Below, one piece after another: positions 36,974-47,258 of a DNA stretch of 64,000 nucleotides. Origin of the DNA: Ipomoea triloba (taxonomy: Eukaryota > Streptophyta > Magnoliopsida > Solanales > Convolvulaceae); contig NC_044924.1 of assembly GCF_003576645.1 (NCBI RefSeq), positions 5,394,184 to 5,458,183 on the forward strand. The letters are read 5' to 3'. Positions within the stretch are counted from its first letter, which is position 1; each line of letters starts with the position of its first letter. Under the pieces are notes generated by a model, which was not told where the DNA came from, did not search any database, and worked only from the letters and a program-made list of their open reading frames with translations. The position numbers and the translations under genes were made by a program.

Positions 36974-37144
36974 ATTTTTAAATTTTGTATTTTAATATTA
37001 TTTTAGAGAATATGAATGAAATAGAAATTTATAAGACAAAAATATGTATTCACTGAATCTTTTACATCAAAATGTACGAATAATTAAATATATAAACACA
37101 CATTTATATTAATATAAATAAATAAACAAATATGTGCGTCTCTA

Positions 37145-37290
37145 TCTACTATAATAACTAATATAATAAGAGTCAATAAAGTTAGGCTTATAACGCCAAC
37201 TAAAAATGTTAGTCCAATGGTTGGTTGGAATGTATGATTCATATTTTTTTTTTCATATTTTATTCTCTATTATATTATTTATTTTTCCTA
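37145..37290 (+). mobile_element. Helitron 5'-end fragment
   Basis: TCTACTATAATAACTAATAT...AAGAGTCAATAAAGTTAGGCTTA resembles the 5' terminus of the complete Helitron at 38167. No matching 3' hairpin follows nearby, so this is a truncated copy; its right limit is a guess. Confidence 0.45.
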
Positions 37291-37666
37291 AATGTCCCCG
37301 CATTCCCTAAGAGGACGTTTGATAGACGGGAAAGTTCAAACTTTTTCGGGAATTTAAAAGGTGAAAAAATTATTCCCACGTTTGGTGTAATCCTTGAGGC
37401 AGAAAAGTTCGGAACAACTGGGGATCAAATTTCATGATATTATGGAAAATAAATCTCACCTAGGGGATGAGATTCTTTTTCCCGGGTGACTAGGAATCTG
37501 CTAACTTTATTCAATTACTTATTTATCATTTTTGGCGCAATGTTAGAAATCTCCTATAAATATAAGAAATTTGTTTCTCACCATTACACATTGTTTATCA
37601 AAGAAATTTATCCAGATATGGCTTCTCGTTGTTTAATTTCTATATGCAATTTGTGTATACATTCCT
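37291..37666. other. Intergenic repeat-rich spacer
   Basis: Mixed sequence around 37310-37490 with phrases such as GACGTTTGATAGACGGGAAAG suggests another decayed element, but I found no pairing ends. No gene supported. Confidence 0.3.
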
Positions 37667-38160
37667 ATATATATATATAGAAGGAAGGGTTCAGGTGCGG
37701 GGAAAGGTTCCCGTGCGGTTATGCACCTTATGCACACAAACACGCACCTTAGGTACACAAACCACGCACCTTAAAGCACACAAACAAAGCACCTAAAGAA
37801 CACAAATCACGCACACTTAAAACTTTAGGCCGACGCACCTTAAGTACACAAATTACGCATCTTAAGAATACAAACCACGCACCTAAGGTTTTAAAATGAC
37901 GCACTTTAAGTTTCAACAACTCACGTACCTTAAGCATATAAATCAAGCATCTAAGAAGGAAAATAACGCACCTTAAGCTTTAGGTTCATGCACCTTAAGT
38001 TTCAACACTGACACACCTTAAGCATAAAAACCACGCACCTTAAGAAGGAAAATCACGCACCTTAAGAAGGAAATTAAAGTTACGCACCTTAAGAAAGAAA
38101 ATTATGCACCTTAAACAACCACGCAACCGCACCGGAGAAGGTCAACCACACGAGAATTCA
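37667..38160. repeat. Array A of a degenerate 21-24 bp repeat, about 18 copies (core GCACCTTAAG)
   Basis: Begins directly after a short (TA)n run with GAAGGAAGGGTTCAGGTGCG, then CCCGTGCGGTTATGCACC. Units follow of the form GCACCTTAAG plus 4-6 variable bases plus an A-rich link ending CAC. Right end: CACGCAACCGCACCGG, the inverted form of the left CCGTGCGGTT. Unit variants (ending ...TTTTAAAATGAC, ...TTTCAACAACTCAC, ...GAAGGAAAATAAC) occur in the same order as in array B at 40493-40845, so the two are copies of one element. No ORF. Confidence 0.75.
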
Positions 38161-38166
38161 TTTATA

Positions 38167-39714
38167 TCTACTATACTAATAAGAGCCAAAGAGAGTTAGG
38201 CTTAAAATGGGTAGAAAAAATGGCGATCAAATTATTTAATCAAATGGATGGTTAAGATGAATTATTTAATCAAATAGATGGTTAAGATAATTCAGATTAA
38301 TATTATTAATAGAGATTACCTAATTTAACCTTACTTTTATGATTATCCGTTAAGTTTTCCGTTAAATATTCTCTTCTCCGTTAATATTCCGTTAACTTTT
38401 AACTTACCCATTAATTTCTATAAAAAAAAAAGTCTTAGGTTCGAACCTCATCTCAATCAAATTTGACATAATTAAGTTTCTCACTCTATTTTACTTTTAT
38501 TAAATTAAATAAATTAGTAGCTACAAAAAAAAATGATATATATGTATTTCTTTAATTTAGAATTATGTGTCTACAATACCTTTATTTGAAAAAATTATTC
38601 ATTATCAAAAAATTAAATTAAATAAGAGAAATAATTTCATTAGTTATATTGTCTTTATTTTCTCTCATGCAAAGGTTCTTTACATTCAAATTTATCAATT
38701 GATATTCATTACATTGTCCATTATCTTATTTTTAAAACATCTTGTAATTAAATATCAAAGTTATAGTACAAAATAATTTTATTTATTTATTTACCATGTA
38801 TTTTATTAATACTATGAAAAAAATTTAAATAATTTGAAGCTAATTATATTAACTACTTGGGGATTGGTTGGCAGAGTACTCAAATAAACCAACAAATTGA
38901 AGCGAAATCACTCTATTTTACTCTTATTGAATTAAATAAATTAGTAGTTACACCAAAAAAATGATACATATGTATTTCTTTAATACCATGAAAAAAATAA
39001 AAAAGAATAGTTTGAAACCAATCATATTAACTAATTGAGGGATTTGTTGACAATGAAAGTACTCAAATAACCCATTACCCAGCAAATTGAAGCGAGAAAC
39101 TAACTTTTAATATCTTTGGAATACATAATATTTTAAATTTTCAAATTTTTATTAATTTATTTAATCTTTTTTCTAAAACTAGGGATTTCTTTATCCACAA
39201 TAACTCATTCAACAATAATGGTTGAACCAAATGAACCCCAAGCAGAACACCTAAAGGAAAATCCATAGCTCCTATATCATAATCTCATTGCATGATGTTG
39301 TCATCTATGCTACCAACAATAACCGAATTACAAATAACACACTACCAACAAAAAGGAAGAGAACAAATAGTAAAAATGAAGACAATGACAATGTTACTCA
39401 AAAGAGAATTAAGAACACTTAGAAAAATTCAAACAAAAAGTAGTATTTATTTAGACTATCATTTTTAGACCAAATATTTAGACTATCGATTTTACAAGGT
39501 TGCAAACATTTATTTTAGTAATAATTATAATGAATTTTCTATATTATCCTGGATTCATATACTTTGAGTTAAATATTTAAATAAAAAAATTCGACATTCA
39601 ACTATCCATGTATAAACTTCTCCTATATAATATTCCATTAATATACTTTCAAATATTTATTTAAATATAAACATTGGGCATTAACCCATTCGCGCAATGC
39701 GCGTATAAAACTAG
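38167..39714 (+). mobile_element. Non-autonomous Helitron, 1548 bp
   Basis: 5' terminus TCTACTATACTAATAAGAGC right after host A. The 3' end has the hairpin CGCGC-AAT-GCGCG, seven bases of spacer and then CTAG before host T (39711-39715). All three are the classic Helitron marks (5' TC, subterminal hairpin, CTRR, A^T insertion, no target duplication). No Rep/helicase coding. The interior holds AT-rich DNA and a phrase (CTACCAACAAAAAGGAAGAG...) shared with 40965-41065. Confidence 0.85.
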
Positions 39715-40025
39715 TATATATATAAGTACTGAATATTAGGAAACATATTTATATAGTGGAATTGGGAAAGTCCTCCTCTACCCTACTCAAGGGTAAAAGC
39801 TATGACATTTTTCGTAATCTCATAATCTCTCTCTTGACATGACATTTTTCATGTAATATAGATGAGTAATGCTATCCGCTTCTCCTAAATTTTCTCTTGA
39901 CATGATATTTTTCATTTAATGATTTAGTCTTTGATAATAAGTTAGTGGGGTTCCAATTTATGACATTCAATTGTTATAAGCTATGTTTGGATGGATTTCA
40001 GGTGGAGTAGGGGGGAGGGGAAATT
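39715..40025. other. AT-rich spacer
   Basis: Contains direct repeats of TTGACATGACATTTTTCATGTAAT-like phrases (39833-39855, 39896-39918). Nothing else seen. Confidence 0.4.
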
Positions 40026-40441
40026 GCAATTGGGTGGGTCTCTAACAACACAAACTCATGCAATTCAACTCAAAATGACTTGTTTACCTGAAATTATGCT
40101 GACGTGGTGGTTACCATATTAAAAAATAATTTTAAATAAAACAATTAATTAAAAAAAAAAAAGAACGACCAGACGAATCGTCTTCGACCGACTTCGTCTC
40201 CATGGCTAGAGACGAAGACCTTCGTCTCTCGTCGTCTCTAGCCGTTCTTGCTTTTTTTAAAATTATTTTATTTAAAATTATTTTTAAATTCGGTAACCAC
40301 CAGGTCAACATACTTTCAGGTAAACAAGTCATTTTGGGTTGAATTACATGAGTTTGTGTTGTTCAGGAACCCAATTGCATTGTTTTGAGTTCGATGGTCT
40401 CATTACAGTTTGGTGTTCAGTTGAGTGGCCAATTTGACCCT
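40026..40441. mobile_element. Inverted-repeat element with CAATTGGG...GGTCAAATTGGCC arms
   Basis: The left part (TGCAATTGGGTGGGTCTC, ACACAAACTCATG, CAAAATGACTTGTTTACC) pairs with the right part (GGTAAACAAGTCATTTTGG, CATGAGTTTGTGTTGTTCAG). The left outer end looks truncated. The middle holds a palindrome-rich GACGAAG / CTTCGTC block. A third partial copy of the same arm lies at 48093-48290. Confidence 0.65.
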
Positions 40442-40448
40442 TATTCCA

Positions 40449-40860
40449 TATATATATATATATATATATATATAGGGAGTGGATTAGGTGCAAATATAAC
40501 TTCTCGTGCGGTTAACACAAAAAGACACACCTTAAGTACGCAAACTACGCACCTTAAGCACGCAAACAAAGCATCTTAAGAACACAAACCACGTACTTAA
40601 AATTTTAAAATGACTCACCTTAAGCACACAAACAAAGTACCTTATTAAGATCAACATAAACCACGCACTTAAAGTTTTAAAATGGCGTACTTTAAGTTTC
40701 AATAACTAATGCACATTAAGCATACAAATTACGCACCTTAAGCTTTAAGAAGGAAAACAACGCACCTCAAATAGGAAAACCACGCACTTAAAGCTTTAGA
40801 CCGACGCATTTTAAGTTTCAACAACTGACGCACCTTAAGCACAATGTCAATTTTATAAGT
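40449..40860. repeat. Array B of the GCACCTTAAG repeat, about 14 copies
   Basis: Also starts at a (TA)n run (40448-40474), then GGGAGTGGATTAGGTGCAAA, a CTCGTGCGGTTAACAC block and the same 21-24 bp units as array A in the same order. The right end is less well preserved (lost into AATGTCAATTTTATAAGTG). Confidence 0.7.
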
Positions 40861-40949
40861 GTGGTCTAATTTGATCCATCCATCTAGGATGATCAATGTC
40901 TAAAAATGACAATGTCAAATTTATAATCCTCTTATCAATGTCAATTTTA

Positions 40950-41182
40950 GTAACTCAATTGCATATGAGACATTACCAACAAAAAAGAAGCGAACAAGTA
41001 ATGAAGATGAAGGCAATGACAAATCTATCCAAAAGCAAATTAACAAAACTGTACTTAGAGCAATTCCAAGTCAATTTAAAAAATGTGTTAATTGTGTGAA
41101 AGGAGAGTGCAAATCAAATCTCGACTTATTTGCCTACCGTTACCAAGTCAGTTTAAAAAATGTGTTAATTATTTTTCATGTA
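40950..41182. mobile_element. Helitron-internal fragment and flank
   Basis: 40965-41065 resembles 39325-39425 inside the complete Helitron (ACCAACAAAAnAGAAG, GAAGACAATGACAA-type phrases). No ends seen; a decayed copy. Confidence 0.4.
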
Positions 41183-41249
41183 TAAAAAATATTACTGTGC
41201 TCACGGCAGACCAGTTATGGAGATTGTAGCAAACAACAACAACAATATC

Positions 41250-41390
41250 CGGAGACTTAACGTAGTTGGTCCATCACCTGACTTAAAGTCATGACAGGAG
41301 GTAGCAGTGTGTGAATTTGAATTTCCCTAGAAACATATATGACATGTACGGGAAGCATCATAAAATTATAAATGCAGAACAATTATAAAA
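41250..41390 (+). mobile_element. Decayed SINE copy
   Basis: Shares CTTAACGTAGTTGG, TGACTTAAAGTCATGACAGGAG-like text and the following GTGAATTTGAATTTC with the SINE at 2667. It interrupts the 3' flank of the intact receptor relative to the left copy, so it inserted after, or was lost from, the duplication. Confidence 0.55.
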
Positions 41391-41833
41391 GCATACTTAG
41401 TAACAATGGCGAAGATGACAATAGCATACACAAATCATCTTTAAAATGTGAGGACGGAAGAGATGAAATTATAGTAACAATAATTAATTGAAAAGATAAG
41501 CTGATGAAAAAAAAGAGAAACAAATACAGACTTTTCTTTCTAAAACTAGTGAATGAAACACACAAATAATAACCAAGCTAAGAACTCCATCAAAATCCTT
41601 CAATTTGGTGTTGCAATAATCCACAGAATCCATCTATGTCAACCTGCCCAGTATTTCAAAGTTGTGGCAAAAACTTGATCAATAGGTATGGTACAAAATG
41701 AAAGTGCAGAGTGTAATTTCATAGTTTAAATAACTACATACTCTTTCACTAAAAAAGACCAAAATGAAATGATTAATACCAAGAGTATAGTAATTTTACC
41801 TCAGCTCCTACCATTCATTCATTCATCAAATCA

Positions 41834-44794
41834 TCATGTGCGCCTAAGCTTTCGTTGTAGTCTTGCCAAATAAATTCTGATTTTCACGTAGAGCCAATCT
41901 TTGACATCATTTAAGAATTCATAGTAAGTTAATCTCCATGAGTCTTTGAGAATTAAAGTGACCACAAATCCCCAAAAGCTTAGAGAGAATCCAAGCACCA
42001 TGGATATATAAAATCCCCGATCTAGAAAATCATCACCTTCTTCATAGTCATTGTAGTTGTTGTTGTTTTGTGGAGGAGCATCTGGCGAACATTTGGGAAG
42101 TGGGTCCCCGCACAACCCGCTATTTCCGGCATAGAAAGAAGCATTGAAACTTTGTAATTGAGTGCCGGTTGGAATTTTGCCAGATAAAGAGTTGTTGGAC
42201 AAGTCAAGAACAGCAAGATAATTCAAACTAGCAAGACCGATTGGAATTGCACCAAAGAGTTGATTCTTAGATAGATCAAGGACCTCTAAATTCTCCATTT
42301 GATAGATTGTCGAAAAGATTTTTCCAGTCAAATGGTTACTTGAAAGGTTCAAGGAAAGTAATCCATTGAGGGAAGAAAATTGCTCGGGAATATCTCCAAC
42401 CAACTGATTGCTTGAAAGATCAATGCTTTTTAGGAGGACCACTTGTTTCCTATATTCCCACTCTTTGTTTTTCCATTGAATCAATATATTGTCTAGAGAG
42501 GTCGAAGCAGAAATAAGTAAGGGTTCTGGAAACAACATTTGAAGCTTTCTGGAATGTTTATCTTGCATCATATGAGTGAAGTTGTTGAAGCACTGTGGAA
42601 TTTTCCCCGTCAACTCATTAACGGAAAGATCCAAGATTTGGATTCGATTGAGAAGACAAATAGATGAAGGTATGTCTCCATAGAACTTGTTATGTCGAAG
42701 GCTAAGAATGGCCAAATCCCTTAAAGATCCCCCAATCCATGATGGAATTCTCTCCGTAAACTCATTGCCTCCAAGATCCATAACTAACAATGATGTGCAA
42801 TTTTGCAATGAGGAAGGCAATTCCCCAGTAAGGTGGTTGTTTCTCAAGTGCAACGATCGAAGCAAAGATAGGGAGCCTAAAGAGTGTGGAACCCTCCCTA
42901 AGAAATTATTGTTTCCTAAGTCAAGATGGGAAAGATGTCTAGATTTATTCCAACAATCAGGAATCTCACCAAAGAGCTGGTTATAAGAAAGGTCAATAAA
43001 AAAAGTGTTTGAGCTAATAGTTGAGCACAATGATGAAATTGGACCAGCAAACTTATTATTTGAGAGATAAATTGTCATAAACTCAGGAGGAAATAATGGT
43101 ATTGGACCCCAAAAATGATTATAGCTCAAATCAATTATTCTGCTAGAAAACATTGGTATGGGACCACTGACATTATCATCACTCAAATCTTTACTGCTTT
43201 CATCAAGAAAGGAGTTGGAGTTGGTGGATAAATCAGACAACCTCCCACCAATGTTATTATAGGACAAGTTCATGTACCCAAAATTCAATGCAGAATTCCA
43301 AAACCATTCCGGTATTGTATCTGAAATATTTCCATAAGAAATATCAAGATGCAATATTTTAGTCTGAGTTTGCAACCATTTTGGAAATTGAGGTCCCACT
43401 TTACAGTTTGCCAATAATAGAAAAAGAATTTGAAAAGGAGGAACCCAATTATGACTCAAGTTGAAAGATAGGGCTAGATTAAAGGATAAACTCAACACTT
43501 GAAGGTTGGCAAGGTTCAAAAAATGGGCTTCACTTACAATTCCTTGCAATGAGTTTGATGAGACATCCAGTTGTTCAAGCATTGATAGCTTCCCTATGCT
43601 TTCTGGTAGGACCCCTTGAAGTTGATTTCCCCTTAGGCCTAGTTCTCTTAAGGAAGGGAATCTAGTACCAATATCTTTTGGGAGTTCACCAAATAGTCTA
43701 TTATCAGACAAGTCCAAAGTTTGAAGAGACGACTCCCTTGTACTTTTAGATAACTTTTTTGAAAGCTCAACAATTGATTCCTTCAAATGATTACCACCCA
43801 AAGAAAGAATTTGTAGATGAGTCAAATTCTCAAAGGATTTGGGAGTTTCACCCGTGAACGAATTATCACCCAGATAAAGATTCTCAAGAATGGACATGTC
43901 TCCAAATGTGTCGGGAATGAGGCCCACAAAGTTGTTGTGTGATAGGTCGATGCTAGTGAATTGTTTGCTAGCATTGTGCAACAAATGGAATATAGGAAGA
44001 GTGAGACTGTTATAGGAAAAATCAACAACGGAAAGAAATGGAGAAGAATTTAGCAAGAAAGGCAAAGTTCCATGAAGTTCACAACTTGGCAACCGTAATT
44101 TCTCAAGGAAAGGAGAGAGACTGACATTGGTTGGTGGTGCATCAATGTCAATAGCATAGAGATAAAGGGATCTTAGAGAAGAAAGAAGAGAGAGCCACTC
44201 AAGATTTTTTATTTTCAAATTCGGTCCACTAACATGTAAAACATGTAGATTTGTGAGGTTCCCTAATCTAGGAGGAACGATACCAGAGAAGTTGGTAAAC
44301 ATCAGTTTCAAGACACGCAACCTCTTAAAGGAACTAAAAAAATCGGGGAAACGAATCCCTTGAAAATCAATGTGACTAAGGTCCACATATTTCAAATGCT
44401 CTAATTCAAGTAGAGATGGGCTAACCTTGTAACCTTTCAGATATGGGTGACTTGGGAATTGGCTAAAATTATCCTGAAATTGTTGAGTTGGGAAGCCATA
44501 ATCATATATGGGGTCATGAATATCAAGCATTGTTACATGGCCAGTATTGTTGTGGCAGTGAACGCCCGACCAAGCGCAGCATTCTCTTTGATGAACATCT
44601 CTCCCCCAAGAAGAGAGAACGCCATAGTCATCCACAAGGCCATGCTTGAAATCCAGAAGAGCTTGTCTCTCCCTCTCAGCACACCTTATCATGTTGTTTT
44701 TGGCTGCAACTCTTTGTGTGAAAGCTGAAGAAAACAAGCAAAGAAAAATTACAAGGTAAAGAAATGGGGGAAGTTTAGTAAACAACATTCTCAT
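41834..44794 (-). CDS. LRR receptor-like protein (RLP), intact, single exon, 986 aa
   Basis: Signal peptide at about 1-27 (MRMLFTKLPPFLYLVIFLCL...). An LRR N-terminal cap follows (CAERERQALLDFKHGL, then ECCAWSGVHC). About 28 extracellular LRRs with the plant consensus LxxLxLSxNxLxGxIP span roughly 90-880, interrupted late by the island domain (around 760-800: NILIQWKNKEWEYRKQ). Then come the C-terminal cap (GNSGLCGDPLPKC), an acidic juxtamembrane stretch, one transmembrane helix (927-949) and a 37-residue basic tail without a kinase. This layout is that of cell-surface RLPs (EIX/Cf-like), which sense microbial or plant ligands and signal through SOBIR1/BAK1-type kinases; the ligand here is unknown. 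Many Asn-X-Ser/Thr sites. Its upstream neighbour copy is a pseudogene. Confidence 0.92.
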   Translation of the reverse strand: MRMLFTKLPPFLYLVIFLCLFSSAFTQRVAAKNNMIRCAERERQALLDFKHGLVDDYGVLSSWGRDVHQRECCAWSGVHCHNNTGHVTMLDIHDPIYDYGFPTQQFQDNFSQFPSHPYLKGYKVSPSLLELEHLKYVDLSHIDFQGIRFPDFFSSFKRLRVLKLMFTNFSGIVPPRLGNLTNLHVLHVSGPNLKIKNLEWLSLLSSLRSLYLYAIDIDAPPTNVSLSPFLEKLRLPSCELHGTLPFLLNSSPFLSVVDFSYNSLTLPIFHLLHNASKQFTSIDLSHNNFVGLIPDTFGDMSILENLYLGDNSFTGETPKSFENLTHLQILSLGGNHLKESIVELSKKLSKSTRESSLQTLDLSDNRLFGELPKDIGTRFPSLRELGLRGNQLQGVLPESIGKLSMLEQLDVSSNSLQGIVSEAHFLNLANLQVLSLSFNLALSFNLSHNWVPPFQILFLLLANCKVGPQFPKWLQTQTKILHLDISYGNISDTIPEWFWNSALNFGYMNLSYNNIGGRLSDLSTNSNSFLDESSKDLSDDNVSGPIPMFSSRIIDLSYNHFWGPIPLFPPEFMTIYLSNNKFAGPISSLCSTISSNTFFIDLSYNQLFGEIPDCWNKSRHLSHLDLGNNNFLGRVPHSLGSLSLLRSLHLRNNHLTGELPSSLQNCTSLLVMDLGGNEFTERIPSWIGGSLRDLAILSLRHNKFYGDIPSSICLLNRIQILDLSVNELTGKIPQCFNNFTHMMQDKHSRKLQMLFPEPLLISASTSLDNILIQWKNKEWEYRKQVVLLKSIDLSSNQLVGDIPEQFSSLNGLLSLNLSSNHLTGKIFSTIYQMENLEVLDLSKNQLFGAIPIGLASLNYLAVLDLSNNSLSGKIPTGTQLQSFNASFYAGNSGLCGDPLPKCSPDAPPQNNNNYNDYEEGDDFLDRGFYISMVLGFSLSFWGFVVTLILKDSWRLTYYEFLNDVKDWLYVKIRIYLARLQRKLRRT

Positions 44795-44902
44795 ATGTTT
44801 TGGGTATAGTATTGTTTTTGAGAGAATTATGATTTAGTAAGTAATATGTATGCATGCATGAAATGTTGCAGTACGTGGTGGGAGAAACAAACTAATTAAC
44901 TC

Positions 44903-44913
44903 TATTATATAAA
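44903..44913 (-). promoter_or_regulatory. TATA-like box of the intact receptor gene
   Basis: TTTATATAATA on the minus strand about 110 bp upstream of the ATG, conserved in the broken copy. Confidence 0.5.
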
Positions 44914-45494
44914 CCTCAGCTAAGCTCCTGTTCTAAGAATAAGGACCGAGTCCATTGCACCCAAGGACGGAGTCCATTTCTAAAGACTAAAGTACAGTTC
45001 TGATTGATCTAAGTCAAGTTGGTTCAGTCCAGATTCTCAATTCATTGAATGGCATTTTTATAGAATAGATTCTATCATTTGATTCCACTTTCTTTCCTCG
45101 AGAATAACATTCTTACTTTCTTAGAAATAAGATATTTCTTTCTTTTTTTTTTTTTGAAGATAAAAGATATTTCTTTTATGAGGGGAATATAATTGGCATT
45201 CCAATGGGGGTTTTGTATATAGTAACTATTATGAGGGGAATTGTCATTCCAATGCGGATTGTGTATTTGATTATTTAGTTATTTATATTAGGAAAGACTT
45301 CATCCCCTGATTTTTACCTCCAAACTTTTTCCTCATGATTTGTGTTTCATTCATTGGGTATGAATTAGCTAACACACATTTAATTAATTAATAAATTTAA
45401 TTAACTACTAATCACATTATGACACTCCAAGAAAAAAAATTGTAAGAAAAATACAGGAGATGTTTATAGCATTGCTATTTATATTAACATAATC
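44914..45494. other. Upstream flank of the intact receptor
   Basis: AT-rich; blocks shared with the flank of the left copy. No gene. Confidence 0.5.
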
Positions 45495-45877
45495 AAACAT
45501 GTATTGTGAAAGAGGATTTATGAAGGTTATGGTGGAGACTGATGCTATCAATATTGTCGAAGCGCTCAATACGCCTAACAATGGAAGTAACTATAGTGAG
45601 TTATTGGCTAATACCATCCAGGATTACAAACAGTGGTTGATGAAGCCTTGGGATATTACTGTGTCTCGTTTTTTCAGGAACAGAACCGAGTGGCTGACGT
45701 TTTGACTAAACGGACACTCTCTTGTGATCGTGGTATCTTGATTGTTCATCGCCTATGACTGAGGCTGTTTTGTCCTTGAGGAGGATGTGCATGGATTTTC
45801 CCAAGGAAGGTTGGTTATTAGCATGAACTAATCTGGGTATTCCCCCGGTGGAATGAAAAAATAAAACATGTATTGTG
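45495..45877 (+). mobile_element. 5'-truncated LINE 3' end with RNase H-like remnant
   Basis: A 14-bp target duplication AAACATGTATTGTG flanks the insert (45495-45508 and 45864-45877), and the right end is A-rich (GGAATGAAAAAATAA). The insert reads as the C-terminal RNase H part of a plant non-LTR retrotransposon: VETDAINIVEAL, YSELLANTIQDYKQW, then after a frameshift near 45680 EQNRVADVLTKRTLS. Dead on arrival, as most LINE copies. Confidence 0.85.
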
Positions 45878-47258
45878 TATATATATATCAGTTATTTATA
45901 CATTAAGATATATATTATATGATGGTAAACATATTGATTATTGTACTAAACAAGCATTTAATAACGAATTGTGAGTATTTTTTCTTTTTGTACATTTCCC
46001 TTGCTTTTCATATTAATTTGTCCTTAATATTTGGGTTGATTAACTCGGATCCCAAATCAATTTTCTCCATCACATTCAAATAAAAACATTTTTTCTCTCT
46101 TTCATTTCTATTTGTGTTTTGGAGTGGGAAAGAAGTTACAATATAAAATATTCTTTTCCCATAGAACGTCAAAGAAAGCAAGCATAGTCAATATTTTTTA
46201 AATTGATATTTGTTATATTGCTAAAAATAAAACTCAAGAAAATTGCTTTATTTAATTTGTTTGTTTATGTTTTCCTCTTCTTTTTTTTTTTTTTTTTTTT
46301 CGGTAACGTTTCTAAGGAGAATAACATTATATACCATAACCTAGTATACTCTTTAGCAATTTCCTGGATTGCAAGTTGTGGTTGGTAATAAATCGTTGAA
46401 CGTACTTTCCCTTCCAAGAGATATAATGAGTTTACTTCAAATCCGACCAGGCCAAGTCTAGAATGTTTTGGTTGTTAAAGGAATAAATTTTAAATTTTGT
46501 ATTTTAGAGTTAGTTTAAAGAATATAAATGGAATAGACATTTATAAGACAAAAATATGTATTCACTCAATGTTATATATTCGGTGGTTTTACGGGAATGG
46601 GTCCATCAAGGTAATAATATAGATAACTAGTATTAATTATTGAACTACAAATAAATAAATAATAAAGTAAGTCTAACAAATTAAAGATCCAAACCCAAAT
46701 AAAGTGGATTGGTCAAGCCCCGACTTAGGGTCCAAGGTTCAAGCCCTCAAGACACGCTTGGAGTAAGCTAGATTTGAACCTAAGAACACCTTTCGGGGGG
46801 AATATAATAAACCTGTGTGAAACCCCAGCAAGCTTCAAGAAAAAAGTGGTGACACTTTGGTCAGAAGGTGATGAGAATGATATTAGAAAAGAATTAGGGA
46901 TGGGATGGGGATGGGGAGGAGAGGGGCCAGGACACCCTTTAATTTTATAGTGTCTCTCCCCCCAATTATAGGGTGGAATGAGTGATTGTCAAGACCGATC
47001 AACCTTGTTCACTCACTTATTAGGCATGCATCTAGGATAACGCCATGTGTCACTACCCTAACCCCGTTTACTAATAATTATTTTTGACTGTTTTAATTTG
47101 TATATATAAGAGATAATATGAACTTGCTAGTTGTTGCTTATATAGCTAATCTCATAGGTTCAAGGTTAGTTCAAGTCCTACTTGCAATGTCCTTTTTTGT
47201 GTCAAACACTTTAATTGTTCTCTTCAAATTAAAATATATTTATTTAAGAAACTAACAT
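45878..47258. other. Flank of the right duplication unit, then intergenic
   Basis: 45940-46580 matches 34690-37060 with several insertions missing and marks the right end of the duplicated unit. 46590-47258 is ordinary AT-rich spacer; phrases around 46730-46810 look repeat-like but have no paired ends. A poly-T run lies at 46281-46300. Confidence 0.5.

Noticed and set aside
37667..38160. CRISPR-like array
   Set aside because: Regular short repeats, but the units are degenerate, the links are not unique spacers and this is a plant nuclear sequence; it is a transposon-associated array.
42687..42986. 99-codon + strand ORF in the intact receptor region
   Set aside because: Antisense shadow of the LRR repeats.
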